Notes: a model not told the origin generated them from the sequence alone. Shown: positions 16,791-25,517, numbered from the stretch's first letter. The stretch is DNA of 64,000 nucleotides from Actinomadura sp. NAK00032 (GCF_013364275.1 NZ_CP054932.1:7812001-7876000), one strand, 5' to 3'. Translations and numbers: made by a program.

Positions 16791-17861
16791 TCAGGTTCGG
16801 CGGACGAGACGTGAGTACTGGTCGGCGGACAGCCCGTAGGTCCAGCCGGCGGCGGCGACCGGATCCCCGATGGCGGCCGGCACGGTCAGCCCGTAGCGGC
16901 GGCGGCGCCCGTCGCGCTCGACGGAACCGTTGACGGCGAGCAGCACCCTGGTCTGCTCGCGCAGGTCGTAGAGGCGCAGTTCGGAGCCGGGGTTGCCGGG
17001 GTCGGGCGCGACGGCGACGAGCCGCAGCCCGGCCCGGTCGATGTAGTCGCCCCACCCCATGTTCTCGATCGCGCACCGCCGGACCTCGACGTTGGCCTCC
17101 CGCTCGATCCGCCCGACGTCCGGGTCGTCGATCACCCATGCGGGCACCCGCGTGCCGTGCCAGGCGTGGACGTCCCACCCGTCGCCGTACCGGAGCGCGG
17201 GGCCGTCCGAGCGGTGCAGCCGCACCCGCCCGTCGTCGTCCCAGACCTCGGTGTGCAACTCGACGGGCCGCTCGGAGACGACGCACACGTGCTCGCGCGG
17301 CCACCACCAGACGCAGGATCTGGCCAGCGCCGCCCACAGGTCGAGCAATCGGTCCTGCTCAGGCGTGAACACCACACCGGACGTCCGGCGGATGGCGTCG
17401 TAGTGGGCGACCCTGGACAGACTCCAGGCCGAGTACCAGTCGAGCACCCGTCCGGCCCTCTCGTGTCCCCCGAGCGCCGGCCGAAGCGTGGTGCGCACGG
17501 ACGCCATGAGGGGATCTCTCACCACCTGGCCCACGATCCGGTCCATCAGCGGATGGCCGCGCAGGGCCGCGGTGTCGAGCCCCACGGTCAGTTCGCCGAG
17601 CAGGCGGCGGAAACGCGGCGGCAGCGGCCAGTCAGGGAATCGGTCCGGGGCCTCGCACGCCCGTACACCGGGCGGGACGGTCTCCAGCGCGGCCACCGGT
17701 GAGGCCACCCAGTGGAAACGGGGCGGGCCGAGGCCGATCAGGCGGTAGAACTCGGAGATGGCCGCTTCGGCGGCCGGACGGTCGGCGGGCTCGGTGGACA
17801 GCAGGTGCCCGAGCCATTCCGAGCGGACGTTCGCAGCTTCCCGCTGCGCGTAACCGCTCAC
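16791..17861 (-). CDS. DUF6745 domain-containing protein
   Basis: 356-residue protein that I recognise as DUF6745-like, of unknown function. The hallmark is a run of beta-hairpin-like motifs around LHRSDGPALRYGDGWDVHAW and HGTRVPAWVIDD, followed by RRCAIENMGWGDYI. Its GTG start overlaps the stop of the upstream decayed hydrolase (GTGA), and it is followed closely by a small partner gene. The N-terminal half (1-200) is helical. Confidence 0.8.
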   Translation of the reverse strand: MSGYAQREAANVRSEWLGHLLSTEPADRPAAEAAISEFYRLIGLGPPRFHWVASPVAALETVPPGVRACEAPDRFPDWPLPPRFRRLLGELTVGLDTAALRGHPLMDRIVGQVVRDPLMASVRTTLRPALGGHERAGRVLDWYSAWSLSRVAHYDAIRRTSGVVFTPEQDRLLDLWAALARSCVWWWPREHVCVVSERPVELHTEVWDDDGRVRLHRSDGPALRYGDGWDVHAWHGTRVPAWVIDDPDVGRIEREANVEVRRCAIENMGWGDYIDRAGLRLVAVAPDPGNPGSELRLYDLREQTRVLLAVNGSVERDGRRRRYGLTVPAAIGDPVAAAGWTYGLSADQYSRLVRRT

Positions 17862-18986
17862 CGGACGAGGGCGGCGACGCCCCTTTCATTGATCATGTGC
17901 CGGATGATGGCAGATCCCGCGCCCATCCGTCCACCCCTTTCCGCCCCCTGGTGACGCGACTGCGGGCGCGTTGGCGGGCGCGTCTGCGGACGCGGCGCAC
18001 CGGCGTACACCAGGCCGTCGGTGCCGTACCACCCGAAGGCGACGGAGTTCCCCATCGCCGCGACACCGACCATGTAGCCGAGTCCCTTGCGCAGGGGCAT
18101 CCTCACCACCCTGTCCTCCCTGGTCGTGAGGGTCTCCGAGAGCCGGCCGGCCGTCGCGGGGCCGATGAGGCGTACACCGTCCACCGCACCGATGAGGGCG
18201 GCGAACATGCGGGCGAGGGCCTCGGCCGTCGCCGCGCTTCCGACCGGGCCCGGCGGCATCCAGGTTTCGGGCCGGTTGCCCAGCTCGGCACCCGCGCGCA
18301 GCCACGCCGGCATGGCCTCGTGGTACAGCGAACCAGGCGGGAAGTCGGCCGGCGGGTCCGGCGGCTCCCCCTCCTCCAGCCGCACCACCCGTGGCAGGTC
18401 AGCGGCGGGGACACCGAAGAGCAGATCACCGTGAACGCCGAGCGGGGCGGCGATCACATCCCGCAGCACCACCGGCAGTGGCTGCCCGGTGACCCGCCGC
18501 ACGACCTCACCGAGAATGAAACCGTAGGTCAGCGCGTGCCATCCGGTCGCGATGCCGGGACGCCAGAGGGGCCGCAGGTCCGCGATCCGCGCGCACATCC
18601 CGTCCCAGTCCGCGAGATCCTCCGGCCCGACGCCGGGCGGCGTCTGCGGGACCCCGGCGGTGTGCGCGAGGACGTGGGCGAGGACGTGGGCGAGGGTGAT
18701 GCCGACCTTCCCTTGGGCGGCGAACTCCGGCCAATAAGCGGCGACCGGGACGCCGTAGTCGAGCAGCCCGCGATCGGCGAGCACATGGACGAGGGTGGAG
18801 ATCAGGCCGGCCGCGGGGAAGAGGGTCCGCTCGTCAACCGGGTCGGCCGGTGGTCGCGTCCGCTGCTCCGGCGCACACGTTCACCACGAGTTCGCCGTCG
18901 AGGTAGGCGGCGACCTGGAGGCCGACCTCCCCACCGGGCGCGATAAGGCGGTCGGCGAGCTCCTGGATACGTGACTGAGCGTCCAA
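17858..18986 (-). pseudogene. decayed serine hydrolase (beta-lactamase/EstB family)
   Basis: The reading frame starts at TTG 18986 after GGAAGGA, runs LDAQSRIQELADRLIAPGGE... to an in-frame TGA at 18834-18836, and continues in the next frame as VDERTLFPAAGLISTL... to 17858. One extra G in the GGG at 18840-18842 explains the shift. Where family members carry the SxxK nucleophile after LFPxF, this sequence reads LFPAAGLI, about four residues shorter. Another segment, AHVLAHVLAHTAG, shows a 12-bp duplication. The partner motif LTYGFILGEVVRRVTGQPL is intact. Loss of the nucleophile and the frameshift both argue against activity. Confidence 0.8.
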
Positions 18987-19132
18987 CTCAGGTCCTTCCG
19001 GCTCGCAGACCGCGGACTAAGGCGGTCTGAGGCGGCGGATATAAGGCGTCGTCCCCATGTGGGGGGTGGTGGCTTAGGACGAACCTTGTACATGTCAGGC
19101 CACAAGGGCCCGGCGGGAACGAGGAGTCAGAC

Positions 19133-19243
19133 ATGATCCGCCCGGAGATCGACAAGGTCATCATCAACGACCGCGTACGCGTACTGCGCAACGAGGCCAA
19201 GGACGCCCGCCGCGTCCGGATTGCGAAGGCCCTGAAGCGGTGA
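19133..19243 (+). CDS. 36-residue peptide of unknown function
   Basis: ATG 19133 is preceded by GAGGAG at seven bases and opens a 36-codon frame: MIRPEIDKVIINDRVRVLRN, then a basic helix ending RIAKALKR. The TGA at 19241-19243 is followed 24 bases later by a strong terminator, so the peptide gene is a complete small transcription unit. It is basic and helical, without a signal peptide. I believe similar short genes occur in other actinomycetes, but that was not searched. Confidence 0.75.
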   Translation: MIRPEIDKVIINDRVRVLRNEAKDARRVRIAKALKR

Positions 19244-19267
19244 CGCCCGCCGCCTGTGCGCAGCGCA

Positions 19268-19294
19268 CGCCCCCGTCCTCTCCGGACGGGGGCG
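19268..19294 (+). terminator. intrinsic terminator of the small peptide gene
   Basis: An 11-bp perfect stem, CGCCCCCGTCC (19268-19278) and GGACGGGGGCG (19284-19294), with a five-base loop, followed by TTCTTCTTT. Confidence 0.88.
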
Positions 19295-19324
19295 TTCTTC
19301 TTTCCCGGGCGTCTCCGACCCGGG

Positions 19325-20917
19325 CTACGACCCCGCGTTGGCGGGCGCCAGCGGCGTGCGCCCGCGGATCAGATCAGCAGCGCGCTCCGCGATCGCGATG
19401 GTCGGCGCGTTGGTGTTGCCCCGAGGAACCGTCGGCATGACCGACGCGTCCACCACACGCAGCCCCTCCACACCCCGCACCCGCAGCTCCGCATCGCAGA
19501 CGGCGTCGTCCCCGCCCATCGCGCACGTGCTGGTCGGGTGGAACAGCGTCGCGACCTCGCGGCGGACGAACTCGGTGACGGCCTCGTCGGAGTCGGCCTG
19601 CTCGCCCGGCGCCCACTCGCCGCCGACCAGCGACGCGAGCGGCCCGGACGCGGCGATCTCGCGGGCCTGCCGGACGCCCGCGACCAGGATGTCCAGGTCG
19701 GCCTTGGCGGCCAGGTAGGCCGGGTCGATCAGCGGCTTGGCGTACGGGCTGGCCGACCGCAGGGTCAGCGCGCCGCGGCTCTCCACCGCGATCGCGGTGA
19801 CCATGACCGACAGCAGCCGCTCGGTGACGTCGACGAGCCCCTGGTTCACGAACGGCGTCGGCAGGACGTGGTATTGGAGGTCGGGCGCGGGCAGCCCCTC
19901 GACCGTCCGGACGAACCCGCCCGCCTCGGCCACATTGGACGCGTAAGGGCCGCGCGCCAGCGCCTGGTACAGGGCGAACGCACGCGCGTTGGCCTGCTCC
20001 CACAGCACCTTGGTGCGCGGCGTGGCGAACATGACGTTCACGAACGGATGGTCCTGGAGGCCCTGCCCGACCGGCGAGTCGACCAGGACGTCGATGCCGA
20101 GCGAGCGCAGGTGGTCGGCGGGGCCGACGCCCGACAGCATGAGCAGCTGCGGGCTGTTCACCGCGCCGCCGGACAGGATGACCTCCGCCTCGGCGCGCGC
20201 CGAGTGCGTCTCGCCGCGCGCCTCGTAGCGGACGCCGACGGCCCGCCCGTCCTCGATCACCACGCGGGTGGCGAGGGCGTCGGTGACGACGGTGAGGTTC
20301 GGCCGGTTCTCGATCGGGTGCAGGTACCCGGCGGCGGTCGACCAGCGCCGGCCCCGCTTGTGGGTGACCTGGTAGAAGCCCACGCCGTCCTGGTCGGCGC
20401 CGTTGAAGTCGGGGTTCGCGGCGAGGCCGTACGCCTTCGCCGACTGCACCCAGGCGCGGGTCAGCGGGTGCTTGTAGCGCAGGTCCTCGACGCGGAGCGG
20501 GCCGCCGACGCCGTGGTAGGGGAGGTCGCCGCGCTGCTGGTCCTCGGCGCGACGGAAGTAGGGCAGCAGGTCCTCATAGCCCCAGCCGTCGCAGCCGTGC
20601 GCGTCGCGCCAGGTGTCGTAGTCGTACCGGGCGCCGCGGATGTAGATCATCGCGTTGGTGGACGAGCTGCCGCCGAGCGTCCGCCCGCGCGGCCAGTAGA
20701 CGCTGCGGCTCGCCGCGTGCTCCTGCGGGACGGTCGCGTAGTCCCAGTCGTAGGGGCCCTTGATGAGCGCCGCCACGGCTGCCGGGATATGGATCTCCGG
20801 CGCGTCGTCGGGCGGGCCGGCCTCCAGCAGCAGGACCTTCGCGGAGGGGTCCTCGGTCAGTCGGGCGGCGAGGACGCAGCCCGCGCTCCCCGCTCCCACG
20901 ATGATGTAGTCGTACAC
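19325..20917 (-). CDS. GMC family oxidoreductase
   Basis: 530-residue FAD-dependent GMC oxidoreductase (choline dehydrogenase-like). The ADP-binding motif is YDYIIVGAGSAGCVLAARL at the N-terminus. The GMC signature is in YWPRGRTLGGSSSTNAMIYI, the second in LSGGAVNSPQLLMLSGVGP, and the catalytic His region is HPTSTCAMG with the C-terminal VMPTVPRGNTNAPTIAIAER. Substrate (choline, an alcohol or a sugar) cannot be assigned; no betaine-aldehyde dehydrogenase is adjacent. Starts at GTG 20917. Confidence 0.93.
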   Translation of the reverse strand: MYDYIIVGAGSAGCVLAARLTEDPSAKVLLLEAGPPDDAPEIHIPAAVAALIKGPYDWDYATVPQEHAASRSVYWPRGRTLGGSSSTNAMIYIRGARYDYDTWRDAHGCDGWGYEDLLPYFRRAEDQQRGDLPYHGVGGPLRVEDLRYKHPLTRAWVQSAKAYGLAANPDFNGADQDGVGFYQVTHKRGRRWSTAAGYLHPIENRPNLTVVTDALATRVVIEDGRAVGVRYEARGETHSARAEAEVILSGGAVNSPQLLMLSGVGPADHLRSLGIDVLVDSPVGQGLQDHPFVNVMFATPRTKVLWEQANARAFALYQALARGPYASNVAEAGGFVRTVEGLPAPDLQYHVLPTPFVNQGLVDVTERLLSVMVTAIAVESRGALTLRSASPYAKPLIDPAYLAAKADLDILVAGVRQAREIAASGPLASLVGGEWAPGEQADSDEAVTEFVRREVATLFHPTSTCAMGGDDAVCDAELRVRGVEGLRVVDASVMPTVPRGNTNAPTIAIAERAADLIRGRTPLAPANAGS

Positions 20918-21009
20918 GGCGGCCTCCGGGGTCTTTCCGGAACCCTACCGAACGGGCTTCGGGGAACGTCAGGGCCAGTTCGGAAAGCGGCGGGGCTAGG
21001 CTGCGGGAC

Positions 21010-21624
21010 ATGGCGAAGAACAGGGACAACCCCGTCGTGCTCTCGCGCATCTACACCCGGACGGGCGACGACGGCACCACCGCGCTCGGCGACGCGTCGC
21101 GGACCGGCAAGACCGATCCGCGCCTCGCCGCCTACGCCGACGTCGAGGAGGCCAATGCCGCGATCGGCGCGGCCCTCGCGCTCGGCGCGCTGCCGGACAA
21201 CGTCGCGACGCTGCTGGTCCGCGTCCAGAACGACCTGTTCGACGTGGGCGCCGACCTGTGCGCGCCGGTCGTCACGGACCCGCAGTACCCGCCGCTGCGC
21301 GTCGAGCCGTCCTACATCGAGCGGCTGGAGGCGGCGTGCGACGAGCACAACGCCGACCTGCCGGCGCTGCGCAGCTTCATCCTCCCGGGCGGGACGCCGG
21401 GCGCGGCGCTGCTGCACGTCGCGCGGACGGTGGCGCGGCGCGCCGAACGCACCACCTGGGCGGCGATCGAGGCGCACGGCAGCGCCGGCGAGGTCGCCGA
21501 GGGCGGCGTGAACCCGCTCACCGCCAAGTACCTCAACCGGCTGTCCGACCTGCTGTTCATCCTGTGCCGGGTGGCGAACGCCGGGCACGGCGACGTCCTG
21601 TGGAAGCCGGGCGGGGAGCGCTGA
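21010..21624 (+). CDS. cob(I)yrinic acid a,c-diamide adenosyltransferase, PduO-type
   Basis: 204-residue ATP:corrinoid adenosyltransferase that makes adenosylcobalamin, for example for methylmalonyl-CoA mutase. Family motifs are YTRTGDDGTTALGDASRTGK (ATP-binding), YADVEEANAAIG, and VARRAER in the C-terminal helix. It acts as a cytosolic trimer. Its location near DUF2550 and the ATP synthase matches conserved actinobacterial synteny (Rv1314c region of M. tuberculosis). Confidence 0.95.
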   Translation: MAKNRDNPVVLSRIYTRTGDDGTTALGDASRTGKTDPRLAAYADVEEANAAIGAALALGALPDNVATLLVRVQNDLFDVGADLCAPVVTDPQYPPLRVEPSYIERLEAACDEHNADLPALRSFILPGGTPGAALLHVARTVARRAERTTWAAIEAHGSAGEVAEGGVNPLTAKYLNRLSDLLFILCRVANAGHGDVLWKPGGER

Positions 21625-21644
21625 CACGCCCGAGCGGCGCCGGG

Positions 21645-21726
21645 GGTGGGGCTAACCCCACCACCGGCTCACCGGCTCCCCACCTGGTACCGCCGCCCCG
21701 TACCGGACAGGCTGGTCATGTAAGGG
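21645..21726 (+). promoter_or_regulatory. palindrome plus promoter block upstream of the DUF4097 gene
   Basis: GGTGGGGCTAACCCCACC (21645-21662) is a dyad with seven-base arms. After 35 bases comes CCGTACCGGACAGGCTGG (21698-21715), then GTAAGG. The same two blocks, with nearly the same spacing, lie upstream of the histidine kinase gene starting at 41837 (minus strand). The start codon of the lipoprotein gene is 88 bases from the palindrome edge. Confidence 0.7.
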
Positions 21727-21750
21727 CACGGCGACAACGGGAGTGACCAC

Positions 21751-22692
21751 GTGAGGACCCTGACGGCCACGGCCGCGCTGGCGGCGGTGGCGGCGGCGAC
21801 GCTGACCGCCTGCGGCAACGTGAGCTTCGGCACCGGCCACGAGGACCGCTCCTACACCGCGCCGGCCGGCGTCACCAAGCTGAAGATCGGGGGGAGCGGG
21901 AACCGGGTCGTGGTGACCGCGTCCGACTCCCCCGGCATCGAGGTCAGCGAACGGCTGCGCTGGTCCAACGAGAAGAACAAGCCGAAGGCGAGGCACGTCA
22001 CCGAGGGCGGCACGCTGAAGCTCACGTCCGAGTGCGGCGGCCAGGCGGTCGGGCTCGGGTTCTCCTCGTGCGGCATCTCCTACCGCATCCGGGTCCCGCG
22101 CTCGCTGCCGGTGGAGATCGAGAGCCGGGACGGCCGGATCGACGCGTCCGGGCTCGGCGGGACGGTGCGGCTGCACACCGAGAACGGCTCGATCAAGGCG
22201 ACGGACCTGCGCGCGTCCAACGTCTCCCTCAGCTCCGAGGACGGGTCGGTGCGCGTCGCCGGCCGCGTCACCACCGCCGATGTGCGCAGCCAGAACGGCT
22301 CCGTGGACGCGACCGGGCTCACCGCCGGGAAGCTGACGGTCCGCTCCGCCGACGGAAGCATCCGGCTCAGCGGGACCGCCACCGTCGCCGACCTCCGCAG
22401 CGAGAACGGCGGCATCGACGCGCAGGGGCTGACCACCGAGCGGCTCACCGCACGCACCAAGGACGGCGGCATCGACCTGCGGCTCGCCGCGCCGCCCGCG
22501 AGCGTCGACGCCGACACCGCCAACGGCTCCATCAAGCTCTGCCTGCCGCCCACCGGCGAGAGCTACGCCATCACCGCGGCCACCGACAACGGCGGCAAGG
22601 AGATCGACCCCGGCATCCACGAGGACTCCCGCTCCGACCGCAAGATCAAGCTGGCCACCCGGGACGGCGGAATCCTCGTCGCGCCCAACTAG
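21751..22692 (+). CDS. DUF4097 family beta-strand repeat lipoprotein
   Basis: 313-residue exported lipoprotein. The signal peptide MRTLTATAALAAVAAATLTAC has lipobox LTAC with Cys21. The rest is a DUF4097 right-handed beta-solenoid-like array with short repeats (SRDGRIDASGLGG, TENGSIKATDLRA, SEDGSVRVAGRV, SQNGSVDATGL, SADGSIRLSG, SENGGIDAQGL). This architecture suggests a cell-envelope adhesin or scaffold; function is unknown. Start GTG 21751 after GGGAG. A palindrome shared with a two-component system gene lies 88 bases upstream. Confidence 0.9.
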   Translation: MRTLTATAALAAVAAATLTACGNVSFGTGHEDRSYTAPAGVTKLKIGGSGNRVVVTASDSPGIEVSERLRWSNEKNKPKARHVTEGGTLKLTSECGGQAVGLGFSSCGISYRIRVPRSLPVEIESRDGRIDASGLGGTVRLHTENGSIKATDLRASNVSLSSEDGSVRVAGRVTTADVRSQNGSVDATGLTAGKLTVRSADGSIRLSGTATVADLRSENGGIDAQGLTTERLTARTKDGGIDLRLAAPPASVDADTANGSIKLCLPPTGESYAITAATDNGGKEIDPGIHEDSRSDRKIKLATRDGGILVAPN

Positions 22693-22720
22693 GTCTGCCC
22701 TACTAGATGATCAGACCGGC

Positions 22721-24307
22721 TCAGCGGACCTGGTACGGCCCCTGCCAGACCGGCGCGTGGCCGGACGGGACGAGCGGCAGGGCCACCCGGGCGCCGCCGT
22801 TCACCGCGACCGTCGTCCGGGCGAGATGCTGCAGGACGTGCGCGACACCGTCGGTGTTGGTGTCGAGGAGCTTGAGGTTCACGTTCTTCACCCGGTCGCA
22901 GCGGGCGTGGTAGCAGGGGTCGTACGCCTTGCCGGCCCGGCCGCCGAACTTCTTCGCCTCGGCGGCGGTCTTCACGCCCTCGGCGCCGGTCGCGATGCCG
23001 CCGGCCGGGATGCCCTTCGCGATGAACGGGCCGTAGTCGGAGCGCCCGTTGAACGCGCCCTCCGTGGTCGGCAGCTTGCGGCTCTTGAAGTAGTCGCGGA
23101 ACATCTTCTCGATCGCCCCGGACCCGGCGGGCGCCCGCGTCCCGGTGCCCGTGGAGCCGTCGCCGTCGTACACGCCGCGGACGCCGTTGGGCGAGCCCAG
23201 CATGTCGAAGTTGAGGTTCAGCGCGATCTTCTCCCGCTCGGACGCCCGCAGCGACTTCACGTAGTGCGCGGACCCCTGCAGGCCCTCCTCCTCGGCGCCC
23301 CACCAGGCGAACCGCACCCGGTTGCGCAGCCCGCCCTTGCCGAGGTCCTTGATCCTCCCGGCGATGGCGAGCAGCGCGGCGGCGCCGGTGCCGTTGTCGT
23401 TGATCCCCGCCCCTTCCGGGACGCTGTCGAGGTGCGCCCCGGCGACCACCACGTTGTCGGGGTCGCCGCGCTCGGTGTCGGCGATGACGTTGGACGACGA
23501 CCGCTTCCCGTGCACGGTGTCGGTCTTCACCCGCAGCTTCAGACCGGCCTTCTTGACGCCCTTATTAGCGCCCTGCTTAGCGCCCTTCTTGCCCTTCGCG
23601 GTTTTCGCGCCCTTCGCGGCCTTCACCAGGGCGGCGCCCAGCTCATGCGTGACGCCGATGACCGGAATCGCGACGGGCTTGGACACCGTCCCGTTCACCG
23701 GCCCCTTCTCCCCCGCCGTGTTCGCGACGACCAAGGCGGACGCGCCCGCCGCCCGCGCCCGCGCCGCCTTCACCGCGAACGTGCACGTACCGCGCTGGAC
23801 GAGCGCGATCGAGCCCTTCGCGAAGCCCTTGAAGTCGCTCTTCTCGCAGCCGCTCGTCCCGTCACCCTTGGCCGGATAGTCGACGGCCACCGCGGCGGCG
23901 GTCACGTCCCCGTCCCCCGAGTAGGCGAACGTCAGGAAGTCCTTCTCCCGCTCGTAGGTCTTCTTGGACGGCGCCGTCCGCGCGAACACCGGGTCGGACT
24001 TCTCCGCCCAGTACGGGAAGGTGAACTTCTGCACCTTCGGGGACAGGCCGGCCTTCCGGAGGCGTCCGACCACGTACTTCACCGACACCCCGTAGCCCGA
24101 GGTGCCCGCCGCGCGGTTGCCGCCGTTGTAGTCGGCGATCTCCTGGAACGCCGCCAGGTGCGCCTGGACGTCCTTCAGCGTCACCAGCTTGGCCAGATCC
24201 GGGCGGGCCGGCGCGGCGCCCGCCGGGAGCGCCGCCGGCAGGAACAGCGCGGGCAGCGCCACAGCGGTACCAGTGAGGAGATTGCGGCCGGTGATCAGCT
24301 TGCGCAC
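22721..24307 (-). CDS. secreted M28 family aminopeptidase
   Basis: 528-residue exported zinc peptidase (aminopeptidase S/Y-like). The signal peptide RKLITGRNLLTGTAVALPAL ends near AGAAPA. A protease-associated domain (about 130-230) precedes the M28 domain with zinc ligands in AGAHLDSVPEGAGINDNGTG, WWGAEEEGLQGSAHY, NFDMLG and a late His in YHARCDRV. A lysine/glycine-rich insert (KAAKGAKTAKGKKGAKQG...) lies near residue 240. Start GTG 24307 after CTGGAG; a longer frame upstream lacks a ribosome-binding site. Confidence 0.92.
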   Translation of the reverse strand: MRKLITGRNLLTGTAVALPALFLPAALPAGAAPARPDLAKLVTLKDVQAHLAAFQEIADYNGGNRAAGTSGYGVSVKYVVGRLRKAGLSPKVQKFTFPYWAEKSDPVFARTAPSKKTYEREKDFLTFAYSGDGDVTAAAVAVDYPAKGDGTSGCEKSDFKGFAKGSIALVQRGTCTFAVKAARARAAGASALVVANTAGEKGPVNGTVSKPVAIPVIGVTHELGAALVKAAKGAKTAKGKKGAKQGANKGVKKAGLKLRVKTDTVHGKRSSSNVIADTERGDPDNVVVAGAHLDSVPEGAGINDNGTGAAALLAIAGRIKDLGKGGLRNRVRFAWWGAEEEGLQGSAHYVKSLRASEREKIALNLNFDMLGSPNGVRGVYDGDGSTGTGTRAPAGSGAIEKMFRDYFKSRKLPTTEGAFNGRSDYGPFIAKGIPAGGIATGAEGVKTAAEAKKFGGRAGKAYDPCYHARCDRVKNVNLKLLDTNTDGVAHVLQHLARTTVAVNGGARVALPLVPSGHAPVWQGPYQVR

Positions 24308-24434
24308 GTGCACTCCAGCGGACGAGGACCGAGCGGACCAGGAGCGATCCTCACCCCGCGCCCCGGCCGCCTCAAGCGGCAGCGCCACCGCCAGGACGAT
24401 TCGATACCGGCGCCTTACCAGGTCATGCCCGGAC

Positions 24435-24899
24435 TCACTCCGGTGGGCGCAGATCCACTGGAAGGCCGGGCGGGGCCGCCTCCAGCCACGACAGGAAGCC
24501 GGTCAGCGCCGCCGCGCCCATCGCCAGCTCGACGGTCAGCTCCCCGTCCCGCACCTCGATGACGCTCACGTCCGGCAGCAGGCCCTCGGCCTCCTCCGGG
24601 CCCGGCAGGCGCCGGTTGGACACGACTAGGCCCCGGCGGTGGATCACCTGCCGGGGCCGTCTGCGGAAACCGAACACGCGGTGCCAGTGGAGCTCATCGC
24701 CCTTGTACCGGCCGATGCCGAGCCGCCATACCCCCGGAGCTCCGCCCTCCCGGGACAGGTCACGCAGGCTGCACTCCACGGTGCCGCCGCCGCGCGTGAA
24801 CAACCAGCGGCGCACCGCCATGCAGACGAACAGCAGGGCAGCCAGCAGGACGAGCGCGGTGAGCGCACCGCCCACCTCCAGTGCCAGCTGCTCGCCCAA
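24435..24899 (-). CDS. DUF2550 domain-containing protein
   Basis: 154 residues: one N-terminal membrane segment (LTALVLLAALLFVCMAVRRW, residues 12-32), then a soluble domain with ECSLRDLSREGGAPGVWRLG and RVFGFRRRPRQVIHRRGLVV. DUF2550 genes sit directly after atpC in many actinobacteria (Rv1312 in M. tuberculosis), as here. Function unknown; a membrane-linked PH-like domain is plausible. Confidence 0.9.
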   Translation of the reverse strand: MGEQLALEVGGALTALVLLAALLFVCMAVRRWLFTRGGGTVECSLRDLSREGGAPGVWRLGIGRYKGDELHWHRVFGFRRRPRQVIHRRGLVVSNRRLPGPEEAEGLLPDVSVIEVRDGELTVELAMGAAALTGFLSWLEAAPPGLPVDLRPPE

Positions 24900-24935
24900 G
24901 TCCCCCGCCGTCCGTCGAACTCCGGACCTCGATGT

Positions 24936-25040
24936 CAGACCACGATCTCAGACCACGGCCGCGAACCACGAGGCCGAGCTCGGATCCCGGGCCCCGGTGC
25001 CAGACCACGATGCCGGGCCCCGATGCCGAATCCGATCTCA
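24936..25040. repeat. degenerate short repeats between DUF2550 and atpC
   Basis: CAGACCACG occurs at 24936, 24949 and 25001, interleaved with GGGCCCCG(G/A)TGCC repeats. The array is imperfect and gene-free; it fills the gap behind atpC. Confidence 0.45.
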
Positions 25041-25048
25041 GCCTGATG

Positions 25049-25435
25049 TTAGGCCTCGATGCCCGCCGCGCGCAGCCGAGCGCGGGCGCGCCGCTCCGGC
25101 ACCGCGTCCTCGCCCGCCAGTTCGAGCGCCGCGTCCAGCGACCGCCGGGCCTCGTCGACGTCGATCTCGCCGCCCAGCTCGGCCTGCTCCGCCAGCACCG
25201 ACACCTCGTCGGCCGCGACCGAGAAGAAGCCGCTGCCGACCGCCGCCGTGATCGGCTCGCCGCCGTTCGCCGGCTCGATCTTCACCACACTGCCGTCCAG
25301 CAGGACGCCCAGCACCGGGGCGTGGCCCGGCAGGATGCCGAGCGACCCCTCGATGGTCTGGGCGACCACCATCTTGGCCTCGCCGGACCAGATCTCGCGC
25401 TCCGGCGAGACGAGCCCGACCCGTAGGGTTGCCAC
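25049..25435 (-). CDS. atpC: ATP synthase F1 subunit epsilon
   Basis: 128-residue epsilon subunit, which couples the gamma rotor to the c-ring and inhibits ATP hydrolysis. The N-terminal beta-sandwich (ATLRVGLVSPEREIWSGEAK ... GSLGILPGHAPVLGVL) and a C-terminal helical hairpin (DVDEARRSLDAALELAGED) are complete. GTG 25435 follows GGAGGAA by seven bases. Last gene of the atp operon. Confidence 0.96.
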   Translation of the reverse strand: MATLRVGLVSPEREIWSGEAKMVVAQTIEGSLGILPGHAPVLGVLLDGSVVKIEPANGGEPITAAVGSGFFSVAADEVSVLAEQAELGGEIDVDEARRSLDAALELAGEDAVPERRARARLRAAGIEA

Positions 25436-25517
25436 GTCTGTTTCCTCCGAATACTGGAGCGGTACCGGCAGGGCCGCCCCCGGGCGCACGGCCCGGGCGC
25501 GGCCCCGCCGGCGCGGA

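Noticed and set aside
19256..21511. 751-codon plus-strand frame over the GMC oxidoreductase
   Set aside because: It is antisense to a gene with full GMC signatures; the translated sequence is Arg/Gly-rich with no domain.
24936..25040. Operator array or small RNA between DUF2550 and atpC
   Set aside because: The repeated CAGACCACG units are too irregular in spacing to argue for a regulatory array; they are listed only as degenerate repeats.
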